Source: Clonostachys chloroleuca (lineage: Eukaryota; Ascomycota; Sordariomycetes; Hypocreales; Bionectriaceae). From it: DNA of 64,000 bases. The position numbers and the translations under genes were made by a program. Below the pieces are notes generated by a model, which worked only from the letters and a program-made list of their open reading frames with translations, made no database searches and was not told the origin of the DNA. Position 1 is the first letter of the stretch; every line of letters begins with the position of its first letter. Where the stretch lies: assembly GCA_037952775.1 (NCBI GenBank), contig JBANAY010000003.1, positions 10,540,001 to 10,604,000 on the forward strand, read 5' to 3'. This document shows positions 12,273 through 24,394 of the stretch, one piece after another.

Positions 12273-14614
12273 GTTGGTTGGTGGTGTGTCGTTTGCTGCT
12301 ACGAGATAAATGGTTGATGGAGCCTCGGATCATTGACTCGTCGCATGGCTAATGTGCATCAGTTCGACATGTAGACTGATAAGAACTTCGAGCTCTGATT
12401 AGAATAAGCAATTGAAAATCACAACATTGCGTAATGGGTCGGCTGTGAGCACATGATGCCGTTCTATTTCATGACGTTGTAGTTTTGGTTGTCATTGATG
12501 AGTGTCAAGGAGCGAAAAGCTGGGTATCTTGATGACTAAGATGTCAGGACCACCAAACCTGTCAACAGAGCAAATTGAGCTGTGATAGTATCAGCCATTT
12601 TGATTATTCCGCCTCTTATTCTTAGCACGATTCGATTGAATAATCATCTTAATTTCTGATACGTGTCGAATTTCTACAAAGCTAGCCCTTTGCGATGCTG
12701 TTTCTTAACATTGTGATATAGATTAGAAAGTTGACATATCTGGAAATCAGTGGGCGTGTTCGCATCTTGCAAAAGATATAGGCATCTATGCCTTGCCCTA
12801 ATTTATATCAGCGTTGATTACTATGTTCCCATAAACCAATGCCGGGTCCTGGTCAATTGCGATACAGTGGCAGACATTCTTGCTAGGCTGACTGTTTCTC
12901 TTTTGGCCCATACGGAGCCTGTTAGTATCAGATGGATATCATAAAACAGAAGTTTTACACTGGGGCAAGGGAGTAACGCGCTAGCAAAGATTGCCGCCCG
13001 AATTCCGCATCTATCGGTGCTGGATTATCTAAGGTCGGCAAGCAAAGAAGCCCGAGACCGATGTGATGCTGATGCTCCGCGGATCCCATTTTATAGCATG
13101 AGAATTTTGGCGCCAGCGTTGTCGCGTGCTCGGAATGCTCGGGGGCCACTGGTCATATGAACTACAATGCATGTAGGGCGGCAGAGCCGGAAGCGCCAGC
13201 AGACGCAAGATGTCAAGAAGTTAGCATGAATAGTCAGAAAAGCCCCTGAGATTTAGGGAAATTACCTGCTGGGTTCCTGACTCAATGGTGATGTTGAAAT
13301 CTTTGATATTTTCGTGCGTAAGGCTGGCCAGCCACAGCATAAGATGGTGGGTGGGTTGAGATGGTACTATAGGCCAGGGTCACGGGGCCGCCGAAGTAAG
13401 AAAGAAAAAAAGGAATACAGGCGAGAATGGAATAATGAAAGGAAATAAAAGACAATGCGAAGTGGACTGTTTCATTAACTTTGACCTGTTTTGCAGCTGC
13501 AGAGCCACGGTGTAAGTCATTTCTTGTATTCGTGTTGCTCTGTCTTAATCGGATCCTGCAACTCATTGGCAGGATTGATGACTTGGTGGGCTGCTATTCG
13601 CGGATATTAGAGGCTAGTTTCAGCCACTATCCTCTAATAATTCAAGCTGGAGCCCCCCTTTACTGGGTCAGACCGTGTGATCGCCATCCCCTTTGAGATG
13701 TGGCATGCATACCGTGGTAGCGCTGCTATTCCTTACCGCCGCGAGGATGGAGAACCCCTGCCTTTCGTACTCGTACTGGGCGAGATGGGTAAGGTAGGCG
13801 ATTATCTGAGCGACCTGAAAATTACGTATCTATCATACGACCATGGGTAGGGCCCCCTTCTCGCCCACTGAGATCCGAGTACGACGGCTCCAGGCGACCG
13901 GGTTCAGCCCGCCTGCAGCCCCGTAGAATAGCTGAAGATGTCCCTGGCCCTAGTCTCGAGACCGCAAGTTCAACATCGTGGCGCTGGCCAGTGCCTGGAA
14001 TTTACTGCCTGTGCACACCGCGAGATTTGAGATCTCGTAAGATACTGGCCGTCGCTCACCTGAGAGTGTTTGTTGTACAACATGGTGCTATGCCCGCCCT
14101 GGTCGTCACTCACTTACCGACCGATTTAGAGCCCACCGTGCCGAACTCCAGATTGTGTGTCTCAAGGCATTTTTCCAACTACGGGCCCAGCCTCAGACAA
14201 ATGCCCTTTCTTTTACCAGGCTCCTTTTGAAAGCTACAGGGCGCCCGGGCAAGGTTCATAAAATCGCACCGTTTTCGCTTCCTCTCTTTCCACGTTTGTG
14301 ACCCAATCGACCCTGCAGTTGCTTGGTCTGAAGCTTGACAGCCAGCACGCTCCGTTACCTTCCGCCTACACCCAGGGACCACCAGCTTACCGCCATTCCC
14401 ACCTCTCGATATTTACCTTCGTACAGACGCCTGAACTGGGGGTTATACCAGGGCCTGTTACTGGTATACATTCAATGAGGCCGTGATATCGGTCTATAAT
14501 AATACTTCGCTCCCCTCCCCGACAAAGTCCCAGACCGATCTTTTTGGTGCGCGCCATCTCAATTCGCCCACATACCATCCCATCGCGGCTGGCAAAGCAC
14601 CATATACGACCACA
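12273..14614. other. Long divergent intergenic region
   Basis: These 2.3 kb lie between a minus-strand and a plus-strand gene, so they should hold both promoters. The left half is AT-rich. Small ORFs (13282-13566 -, 13991-14230 +, 14387-14650 -) have no domain or splice partner that I can find. Confidence 0.55.
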
Positions 14615-16369
14615 ATGTTCCTCCACGCCGGTGCTGGCCTCCATGGCCACGAATTCTCAGGCCAACAGACATCTCAACCTCAACCAAGGCGATTTCCTCT
14701 GCTCCGTTCCGCACTGCGACCCCTAACTGTCGAATTCCCCGAACCCAAACCACTAGAGGTCTCTTCCTCCTCGTCCTCGTCCTCGTCCTCTGGGCGGCGA
14801 TCTCTGTCCGATGACAGTCCGCAGACATTAGTACCTGCCCGCCGACGTCAGCTATCGGAAGTGACAACACCCAGAAGAGAACTCTCTGTCAGGTTCCTGG
14901 ACCCTCCTGTGGACACAGCGCCATCTCCAGCTCCTACTCTGACGGATGACGACGAGTCCGTTGCTGGATCTGACCGCAGCATCACGAGCAGCAGAAGAAG
15001 GAGACAGAAGAGATTACCGGGCGACTCGAGCCGCTTCGCCTTGGCCCATCCCGCTCCTCACCCCCGAACACGGCGAGGGACGCTGGTTCAGATCCGCCCA
15101 CGAGTGCTTCTCCAGCTCCAAAGGCTCAACGAACAACGACCAGTCCCAGCCTTCGAGGTGGTCCCCTCCAGCATCGTCTCTGGCTCCATCATCATCCCCA
15201 GGCTCGCCAAACGATTTCCCCGAATCTTCCGCGCCAAAGCCGAGCTGGGGCCCGATGATATTTTGTTTCTCCGGAGTGAAGACTATAACTCGCCATCAGT
15301 GAACTTGGACCCTGATGAGGACCATCAGCTGGACAACAGAGATATCATTGCCGTCGTTTCCCCTCTCCCAGAGCGGGGTGATGACGGCGCTGAAATTGTT
15401 TTGGAAGACGGCACAGCGTGGGCAACGAGTCTGCTGAGCAATGGATCATATGAGTTCAGATCGGTGGATAATCAAGGGCGAGTGACGGCCGCACGCTGGG
15501 TCAAGCGGGAAGCTCGGCCAAAGATGAAGTCTTCGGACTACATGGACGCTTCTCCTTCACCAAGCCCAGCTCCCCCGGAGTATAAGTGGACTTTCAGTGT
15601 GATCGACCCTTCAACAAGACGCCATCCTATCCTTGGTGTATTGACGAAGAATGAGCTGGAGATTTATCACACGTACTGCACTTTGTCCTCATCCAGCGGG
15701 CGAAGCCCTCCAACCAAGTCTTTTGATGTCGCCAGGAAAGAGCGCATCTTGCGTTCAATGACACCACCGGCAGATGAGCGGATGACCGTACCTGTTCCCG
15801 GAGAGCACAAGCGGCTTATGATGGTCACTGCTAGCTGGATCAGTCTGCGACAGGAAGGCTGGCCTGAATCAACGCACTCGCGAATTAGACGAGCTATGCC
15901 AAGATGCAGGTCATCTAGCGTCAGCAGCAATAACACAGACCATCGCCGCTCCAACACCCTACCTGAAATCTCAACGGCAGGCCTTGTTTCACGACCACCG
16001 GTGGTCCAGCGAATGTTCACCGACGGGGTCGTGGCTGGCCAGGCTCCGGAGAAGCCAGGCCTCCAGAGACGGTTGTCTGCGGGCGCAGCTTTTATGCGCA
16101 AAAGACGATTGTCACTGGATCTCAGCGAAAAACCCAATTTTGAGATGGATGCAGCAAGTACTTTTACAGCAAGCACATATGCGGCGAGTACTTACACAGC
16201 CCCCGTCCCCCCAACTTATCCCACGACGCCCAAGGTGGCGACATACGAACCATACAGCACACCGCTTGTCCCGACCGAGGACAAATCAAATACATGCCGC
16301 CTTGTGGTGAGGCGAATAACGCAGCGAATCAGGCGGATGTCAATCAGCAACCGTTTTGGAAGCAAGTAA
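14615..16369 (+). CDS. Conserved-looking serine-rich protein of unknown function
   Basis: This single exon encodes 584 residues. The open frame extends upstream to 14483, but only through a GTG; the first in-frame ATG is at 14615 in a good context (ACAATGT). A Ser tract (about residues 52-65) and a long basic, low-complexity N-terminal third precede a more globular middle. The middle includes DDILFLRSEDYNSPS, an acidic stretch, TAWATSLLSNGSYEF and a strand-rich segment KWTFSVIDPSTRRHPILG, then a Ser/Arg-rich tail. The middle vaguely recalls tubby/LURP-one-like beta folds, but that is a guess. No signal peptide or membrane segment is seen. Confidence 0.7.
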   Translation: MFLHAGAGLHGHEFSGQQTSQPQPRRFPLLRSALRPLTVEFPEPKPLEVSSSSSSSSSSGRRSLSDDSPQTLVPARRRQLSEVTTPRRELSVRFLDPPVDTAPSPAPTLTDDDESVAGSDRSITSSRRRRQKRLPGDSSRFALAHPAPHPRTRRGTLVQIRPRVLLQLQRLNEQRPVPAFEVVPSSIVSGSIIIPRLAKRFPRIFRAKAELGPDDILFLRSEDYNSPSVNLDPDEDHQLDNRDIIAVVSPLPERGDDGAEIVLEDGTAWATSLLSNGSYEFRSVDNQGRVTAARWVKREARPKMKSSDYMDASPSPSPAPPEYKWTFSVIDPSTRRHPILGVLTKNELEIYHTYCTLSSSSGRSPPTKSFDVARKERILRSMTPPADERMTVPVPGEHKRLMMVTASWISLRQEGWPESTHSRIRRAMPRCRSSSVSSNNTDHRRSNTLPEISTAGLVSRPPVVQRMFTDGVVAGQAPEKPGLQRRLSAGAAFMRKRRLSLDLSEKPNFEMDAASTFTASTYAASTYTAPVPPTYPTTPKVATYEPYSTPLVPTEDKSNTCRLVVRRITQRIRRMSISNRFGSK

Positions 16370-18373
16370 CGAATTTCCTTCATATACCTATAAACATTCA
16401 TGTATCATAGACCAAGCCTAGCAACTGTTGATGGAGGGCCATCATTCAATAAGCCCCAGATGAAAGGAAGAAAAAAACTTTAAATACCTAATCATGTATC
16501 TATCTATATCTACAAATATATCTATATTTAGCCATCTGAGATAACAGGCCCTTCTTCCCCGTGGTGACGCGAATCCCCCTCCGCCGCACGCATCTCAACA
16601 ACTGAGTCTGCTAGTGTGTCGGAAACTCGGAATGCGGGCCAGGCGGGAGCGGCAGAGTGGGGCTTCCCCAAACCGGAACATCAAAGCGTGTCATTCAAAC
16701 CCTGAATTTATGTAGGTAGGAAAACTAGCTCTGCATTTGCTTGAGGCGTGGGATCTGCCGAGCTCTGCCAGCGATGGGCGAGACGCATGCGTTGAGACAT
16801 CACGTAGCTCGCGTCGAGCTGAGTGTTGCCAGCACTTCTTGGTCAGCGGGTGTCATCCGACTGGGCCAATTCAATCCGTGTTGGTGCGTCGTCGACGACT
16901 CAGCTACTTGTCTGCGGGGTCGTGTCGTGTGACAAAAATAAGTGCGCGACCAACAAACAGCTGGGCGGCCATTATCTGCATGCTGGTGGAAGGGCGAGGA
17001 AGGATATCGACGGGCTTCGCGGCGCCTGATTCCATTCATCGGCATATGGCGCGCGTCGTTGGAATTGCAACGGCAGATTAGGCGACAGCTGTCAACGTCA
17101 CCAGGGCCCCTAGGATTATGCGAGTCATCACTGCCTGGTCGTGGGAGTGAGCGAGTGTGAGTGGATTTGTTGTTCTTCAGAGGGATATCAGAGGTGCTAT
17201 TGGAAATTGAAGGCTCGTGAGCGCACAGAGAAGCTTCTGGAAGCTTGGGTCTGATATAGCTTCATGGCAAGCGATTAATTCACGGGCAGGCGATCGTCAT
17301 GCTAACTGGCTGCTGCGACTTTCACATGATAGCTGTCGATGGTAGGAGAGGGGTATGAATTAAAGGATTTGTTATGGATGTCGACCAGTAATGACGAACT
17401 GGGTTAGTTATGTGCGAAGGTATTATTAGTTGATGGGCCTAGAAGCACTTTATCGGGCGCATGTGCATCCCCAATTCCAGAGAGATGCGGGAACTGGGTT
17501 GCGAGGGCTGCATCAAACGCAGCACTCTTGCTGCAGGAGGGCCATGAGAGCAATGCTGGCTCAGTTCGCAGGTTGCCGCAACGGCCTGCAGAATGACTGG
17601 CACTCGTTTGCGTTTGCAGTGGATAGGCGCCTTAGCTACAGCACAAGACAGGCCTAAAGCTTGACCTGACGTTGGGAGGCCACAGCTGGGGAGAGGTCCG
17701 TGGTGGCGGGAGGATGCCCCACCGTTGCGTGAGAGCTCCCCGGAATTTTTCTAGACCCGCGGGCGGTGGTGGTGCGGCAGAGGCAGTACAGCAGTCGTAG
17801 ACGCTGAGGAGAGTGGACAGCTGCGGACTTTGGGGGTCCTCACCCACCCTTCCTCTCTTCAGGCTACCACCTGTGGTCATCATCACCGTCCAGCATCCAC
17901 ATTTGTTCTTTTGTCCATCGCACCCCCTCCCTCGTCCATCGTCTCCTGCACAAGGCTCCAGATACTTGAATGGTGCGGCGCTGTCTCATCAAACCGGTAT
18001 CTCTTTGTCAGTTGACGACACTCGCCAAACTCGGCCCTCTGCATATCCAATGGGCCTTGACTGGATCTTGCATCTCCTATCCTGGTCTTGATTCATGCAT
18101 GTTTGCGTCGTAGCTGAGCTCCGACCGTGTCAGACCATCCACACCCGCATTCTTAGGACGGCGTCGACGACAGCATCGACAGATATAAGAAAGCCATCAA
18201 TCAGCATATCCCGCAAGTAAGCCGTCCACCCCAGGCAGCTGATGACACCGACTATCTATTAGTACTGGAGCTTCTTTCGAGAAACCCCCCAACTGCCACG
18301 TTGGAATAGGCCTCCCGTTGTCCCCGTCTCACATTAGTGTGCGGCCATCGACACGGCCATCGACCTCGTCGCT
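16370..18373. other. Intergenic region upstream of the Blm10 gene
   Basis: A 2-kb stretch. The first part (about 16,490-16,535) is a degenerate TATC/TATA-rich simple sequence. The last 600 bp are pyrimidine-rich and probably contain the Blm10 promoter and leader. Short ORFs (16737-17081 +, 17813-18091 +) have no recognisable character. Confidence 0.5.
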
Positions 18374-21300
18374 ATGGATGACAATCCTGGCCCTCGCCGC
18401 GGGGACCATGCTGGCGCTCTCTCGGCCTCGACCGCCGCCCACCTCTTCGCCAACTTCACACCGTACGAACCCATCTCTCGTGCGACTACTCCCGGCATAC
18501 CCTGCGCCAAAGTAGACGATGACGACAAGAAGCGATATCGGCCCCGAACCTTTGCCTACTTCAGGCAGTTGCCGTTCGAGGTTGAAGACGAATCCGAACG
18601 AGATGCTGCTTTGCAGCAGATCCTAAAACAGCTCTACATTGCCATCAAAGCTGAGGACTTCAACCCAGGCGCTTTGCACTGGACAAGGGAGCTCTCAGCA
18701 TGGCTAAATCTCAAGTTTGAAATGACGAGAGAAGACAGGGCCAAGCTTGCCAAGTTATACTTCAGTCTTGCACTTGCACCTGGATTGGACCATGCTGCCT
18801 CTGACCGTTTCTTGCGGATGGTGCTGACGCTCACAAGGTTCGCCATAGTCTTGAGCCCATATCCGCATCCTCTTGACGGAACTGTGTACTAACTGGTAGC
18901 TGTAATAGAAAGAGCCACTACCTCAAACCTGGAGAGGACCTCACGTTCGATTGGCGACCCCTCTGGGAAGAGCTCAGGCCATGGATACTGTCCTCCGAAG
19001 CCCCACCCCATCAGACCAGCCGCCGACGCTCGATGAAGCAGCTCCTCAAGCTGTGCACACACGCAAATACATTCTTTGACCCAAGTGAGCGTCGCGAGAT
19101 GCTGGAGGTGTTCTTGCCGTACTTCAGTGTCAACGATCTGCCCAATGCCTTCATCGTCATCGGGTTGCTTAATGCCCTCTTGCCCAGTCAACCTGCCCCA
19201 GAGCATGATGTCAAGTCGCAACCCGGCACCTTCTTCCCTACTCTGTTCCATCTGTGGTCGATCTTGAACCGATCCAAGGTATTCGACACTTTTGTGATAG
19301 ATTTGTTTTCCAGAATGGCCCGGGACCACCTGCACTGCTCCTACGTGCCCTTCAATGAGTATGGCATTTTCACCAAAGAGCAATCCAATCTCATTTTTAC
19401 CGCCATCCTTCGCTTGACAGGCATTCCCGTTGGCCAGGCCAGTTCACCGTATACTGCCCTAGATTATCTGTCCGGGGCTGCCGTGTTCCTTGAGAAAGAC
19501 AAAAAGAAGTATCCAATTGCGTACATGCTCTCCCGTCTAATTGTGTACTCCCTGTCACCCCTGTGCCTGGAACACGAAGAATCTACCATGGCTAGCTTAG
19601 AGGGTCTTATGGAATCGATTGATACATTTTTCCACCCCTCGAACCAGGGCTCCTGGACTGCATTGCTAGGCCAACTTACGCTCTATCTTACGGATTCCTT
19701 CGTTTCCCGTTGGAACCGTGAGCAGAGCGGAGAGCTTGATATTCCACCTGAGAGAAGGATCAATGCCGCCCTGAAGAGACGGTTTGTGGCTTCACTCAAG
19801 GAAGTGACCTTTATGGGTCTGTTTTCCAAGAGCGGGAAAGTCTCGCACTATTACTACAATGCCCTGCAGGGATTGGCATTCTTGGAACCTGATCTGGTGC
19901 TACCCGGTGCGCTCCAACGATTTTATCCCAGTCTTCAGGGTTTGGTAGAGGTTCACCGAACTACTTCGAGTTTGAATGGATTGCAGATGATTGCCAATGT
20001 CATGTCAAGACTCAAGGGGTACCGCTGCCACTTGACCGCCCTCCTTGCCCTGGCACTGCCTGGGATTGACGCAAATGATCTAAGTAAAACTCAATATACA
20101 CTGGCCTTCATTCAGAGTGTTGCGAACAGCATTCCAATGGTTCCACTTATCAAGGAGGAGGGCGACGTCCACGATACCACATTGGCTATGCAGTGGGTCC
20201 AAGGCGAAATGGAGCGCATGGAGCGCGATGGCCAGAACGTCAAGATTGACTACAATTCAGAGCTAACAGATGAGGACGAGGAGCAAATCCTCAGATCTTC
20301 AACAGCTGGATTTGGTGAATTCCTCATAACTCTGTTAGGGAAAGTCTTCACCCTTCTGGAGAACTTGCCTGATGCAAATGATGTTCGAGGAGCAACACCA
20401 GAAGACAACGTTATAAATGCACTTCCCGCTGCTTTCTCACCACTATTCGCTTCACTCTCGCCAGAATTGTTCGATATAGCCCTTGAGAAACTGGCTACTT
20501 TTGTGTCTAGCCATGTGATCCATCAGGCTCGTGATGCGATGGCGTGGATCTTGAATGCGCTATGCAAGATCAACCCAGAGAAGACACTGAAGGTCTTTGT
20601 TCCCATGCTTGTGGTCAATATTCGTAACGAGATCGACCAGAACAACGCTGCCTCAGACCGCACATCTGGCACAGACTATTTACCGAGAGATCGAGCCTTG
20701 GTCTGGCATATCAGTATGCTTGCTATGACTGTTGTCCATGTGGGACGAGAAGTTCTCAACTACAAAACGGAGCTCCTTGGTATTGCCGAGTACATGCTAG
20801 AAAAGTGCCGCGGCTTGCCTACCATCTTGGTGTCCAACTATATTCATCATCTCCTTCTCAACCTGACGCACACCTATGCCATTGACCATGCCCTTTACGA
20901 GCCAGAAGTCATTCAACGAGGCGTTGATATTTCCGATTGGGGCCGATCTACAACCCCAGCCGACCTTACAATTCGTTGGCACCAGCCCTCTCCATCTGAG
21001 ATTGAATTTGCTGTCGAGCTATTCGAATCCCAGACAAAGTCAGCTACTGAGCAATTGGAGTTGCTAATGAGCGACAACCCGCCAGTCAGCAGATCAGGAA
21101 AGAACAAGGAGTGGTCTGACGAAGCGTCCAGACAGCTTCAACAAATCCGTCTCATCACAGCCGGTATGGCAACTTTGTTTGACCCGAAGCGTGCTTCCGG
21201 AGACCGAACTGGCGAAGCCAATGGCACATCGAAGATGGAGATTGATGGAGATGAGGAAGATTTGATTGACGATGACGAGCCACTGGCCGAGGTTGGAGAG

Positions 21301-24300
21301 GATGAAGAGCTCCGGCCCCAATTTCGCGCTAGGGCCGGATATGCGCTCACCCCCAGCGACGCATCTTACCAAAAGATTCATGATATCCGGGATGACCTTG
21401 GTCTCCTCCTGTCTAAGTTCCATGGCTTTTTGAGAGAGAACATGGAGGATGATGTTGACTGCTTCACTGCACTGTACAGCGCCTACCGTACCTGGATCAC
21501 AGATGTGGGCATCGAAAGATCTGCCCACCCTCTGGATCGTCATGTTAGACTCTACAGGTCCGATATATCCCCATTCCAAATCAAAGGTCTACGAAAGGTA
21601 TATCCCCGACCGCTCCTCATTAAGCGGGCCGAGGCCTACCAGATGCTCCGTATGAAGCACAATGCATCAGCAAGACAAAAGAGCGATATCGATAAGCGCC
21701 TGCTCCTTGATCTTGCTCAATCTTGCTTGTCATCATACGCCGATGTTCGACGAGTCGCACAAAGCTCCCAGGATTCGTCCCTGAGATCGTTAATTGGCGG
21801 GAAACCCCTGGTGATCCCAACCATCTTGGAAGGGTTCCGCGAAGCTCTTAACGCTGTGGACCATGACCGGATCAAGGGCGCAATGTACACGATCTTGTAC
21901 ACCAGTCTTGTTCGTACCGTGATTAAGGACTGGAGATACGCACCAGAAGCGATGCGGCTCTATATTGAAACCGCTGGTATCGACAAGCCATCTATCCAAA
22001 TTCTCGGTTCATCCGCGCTGTATAGTTTGCTCGAGTTTGGAAAGTCTGTGGAGCAGATGGTTCTGGTAAATGAGGATTACCTAAAGACGATAGAACCTTC
22101 AGAAGATGTTTCTGCACCTATCGCAAAGAGACATGGGTTCATCCAACAGCGCCGAAAGCGTGTAGAAGAGTCCAAAGCGAAGCTGGGCCTAGAGCTAACA
22201 GAAAAGGCTAAAGGCGCACATTGGAAGATTGCGACCAGGTGCTCGATATTTGCTGCTAATCTCTGTCTCCGATTCAACGAGCTCGCTCTCCCCGAGTTCG
22301 TTGATCTTGTGGTACGGGGCACCATTGACCCGCACCCCGGATTGAGAAGCTACTATCTCAATGCCTTCACTACCATATTCACGGCCATCGACATCCGTGC
22401 TGTATATGGTCATAATTACCTCAACTACTTGACTGAGAAGGAAAATGGTAGGGATAGGATTAAAATCCCTGTTGAGAAAGGTGATGCCGACTTCACCAAT
22501 AGATTCTTGGCAGCCTTCAGTCACCCAGAAAACGCCGAGTATATGGTCGATGCTGACTACCCTGGATGGCTCGTCTGGGGCAAGCAGTTCACTGCTTTCA
22601 AGGCCAAGCCTAGCCGCTTCGAGGCATATGACGAGGTCGAGACTGCCATCAGGGAGCAGATTGGTGGCATATTGACCAAGAAATGGTTTGCCCAGTGCTT
22701 CGAATACCTGAAGCAAGAGCCACGAGATGCGTCCACCGATAGGTTCCGCATGAGCAATGTTTATCTCCTGATGCATGTATTCGATCTGTTGCATTACGGC
22801 AAGACCGCAGCAACCCTGGAAGATATTGAAGATCTGGTTAAGAATGTATATGGAGAAGGTACTGATAAGCATCAACATCGTGCCACTTCAGAGATTCTAG
22901 GTGCCCTTCTCTCAGGATCCAGCGATGATCCACCGGATATGCGCAACCGCGTGTGGAAATTTGCGGCGCCGATGTTTTTGAGAATTCTTTCCGAAGACCT
23001 GACCCCTGAGAATATCTCATATTGGCTCTCGTGCTTGCACATGATCCTTGATGCCAAGGACCCTAGGCGCTGCCATGAGATCACCTCTGCCTTGAGAGAT
23101 TTCAAGCTTGATATGACGTCAAATGCGGCTTTCAAAGAGTCAGCCAAGGTTCAACTCCTCGAGTTTGTCATCTCCGACGCCTCCTGGCACTTCCGTGATG
23201 TGCAGCCTGTTCTCGACGACTTCCTCGGCCACCTAGATCACCCTTATAAAGCCGTCCGCGAGGCCATGGGCAGAGTGCTCTCGGTGATCTACAAGACTCG
23301 ATACCACGAGTCGTTTGAGAATGTGACCAAGCTACTGGAGGCAAACAAGGCTGCTTCGTCCATTGGTCTGAGACCTTACCGCCCAACAGAGGAATTCACA
23401 ACGACTATCAAAACAATCTTTGATCAGCTAGAGAAGTGGCGTCAAGAGCGCGAACCCGGCCAGCAAACACCCTCATCCTATACCTCCGCCTCCAAGACTG
23501 TCCTCATGTGGCTGGACTGCACGTTATCATCGCACGAATGTATTCAGTTGGTCCCCTTCTTCTCCGATCCATTCATGGGACAACTGTTACATATGATGGA
23601 TGTGAAGGAAGACCCCGAGCTTATGAGGCTGGCCTATCATGTCTACAGACACTTCCCCAATATTCCTTTCCGTGATGGGGAGGATGCTGAGTTCATCGAT
23701 GGCTTGATCCGCATTGGCAAGACAGCTACCAGCTGGCACCAGCGTCTACGTGCATTGGTCAACATGCAAGTTGTGTACTTCCGCAGAATCTTCCTCACAA
23801 AGAAGGAGCAGCGTGATCAGCTATTTGACGCTGTCTCAGAGATGTTGAGCGACCCACAGATTGAGGTAAGGACCTCAGCTTCAACGACTCTGGCCGGTAT
23901 GATTCGTTGTTCACCTCATCCTATCCGTGATCCTATGATTAGGGTTTTAAAGAAGAGGTTCGAGGATCAACTGCGAAAGAATCCGATGCCCAAGCGTAAA
24001 CTTCCAGGCGCGGAGACCCCTGTGAACACACATCAGCAGATCGCCAGGCGTCATGCTGCTGTTCTCGGATTGGGGGCATTGATTGAGGCGTTCCCTTATG
24101 CTACCCCGCCCCCTGAATGGATGCCAGAAGTTCTGGCAACCCTTGCCAGACGGGCTGCTGGTGATCCTGGTACTGTAGGCAAAGCCACCAAGATGATCTT
24201 GAGCGAGTTCAAGAAGACAAGGCAGGATAGTTGGAGTGTTGATCAAAAAGTAAGCCACCCTCTCACCAACCCCCTTTCCCTTCCACACTGTGGAATATTA

Positions 24301-24394
24301 TGCGAGTCAATTTGTGCTAACCTATGCGTAGTACTTCACGCAAGAACAACTTGAAGATCTTGAAGGAGTGCTTTGGAAGAGTTATTTCGCCTAA
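18374..24394 (+). CDS. BLM10: Proteasome activator Blm10/PA200
   Basis: Three exons, 18374-18837, 18909-24249 and 24332-24394, give 1955 residues, close to yeast Blm10 (about 2140) and human PA200 (1843). Blm10/PA200 is a single-chain HEAT-repeat dome that caps the 20S proteasome and opens its gate. Intron 1 has branch TACTAAC and acceptor AATAG. The phases agree and restore the segment RKSHYLKPGEDLTFDWRPLW. The body is almost entirely helical repeats, with long conserved-looking blocks such as HPLDRHVRLYRSD and YPGWLVWGKQFTAF. Intron 2 (24250-24331) splices on 20 terminal residues ending GVLWKSYFA. Known Blm10 and PA200 end in YYA, an HbYX-type gate-opening tail; here the central Tyr is Phe. 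An acidic insert lies near 21,230-21,310. Confidence 0.93.

Noticed and set aside
13834..13925. Possible 5S rRNA gene or remnant (CATACGACCAT)
   Set aside because: Eleven bases match the start of fungal 5S rRNA, but the following sequence does not keep the internal promoter or the pairing pattern, so chance is likely.
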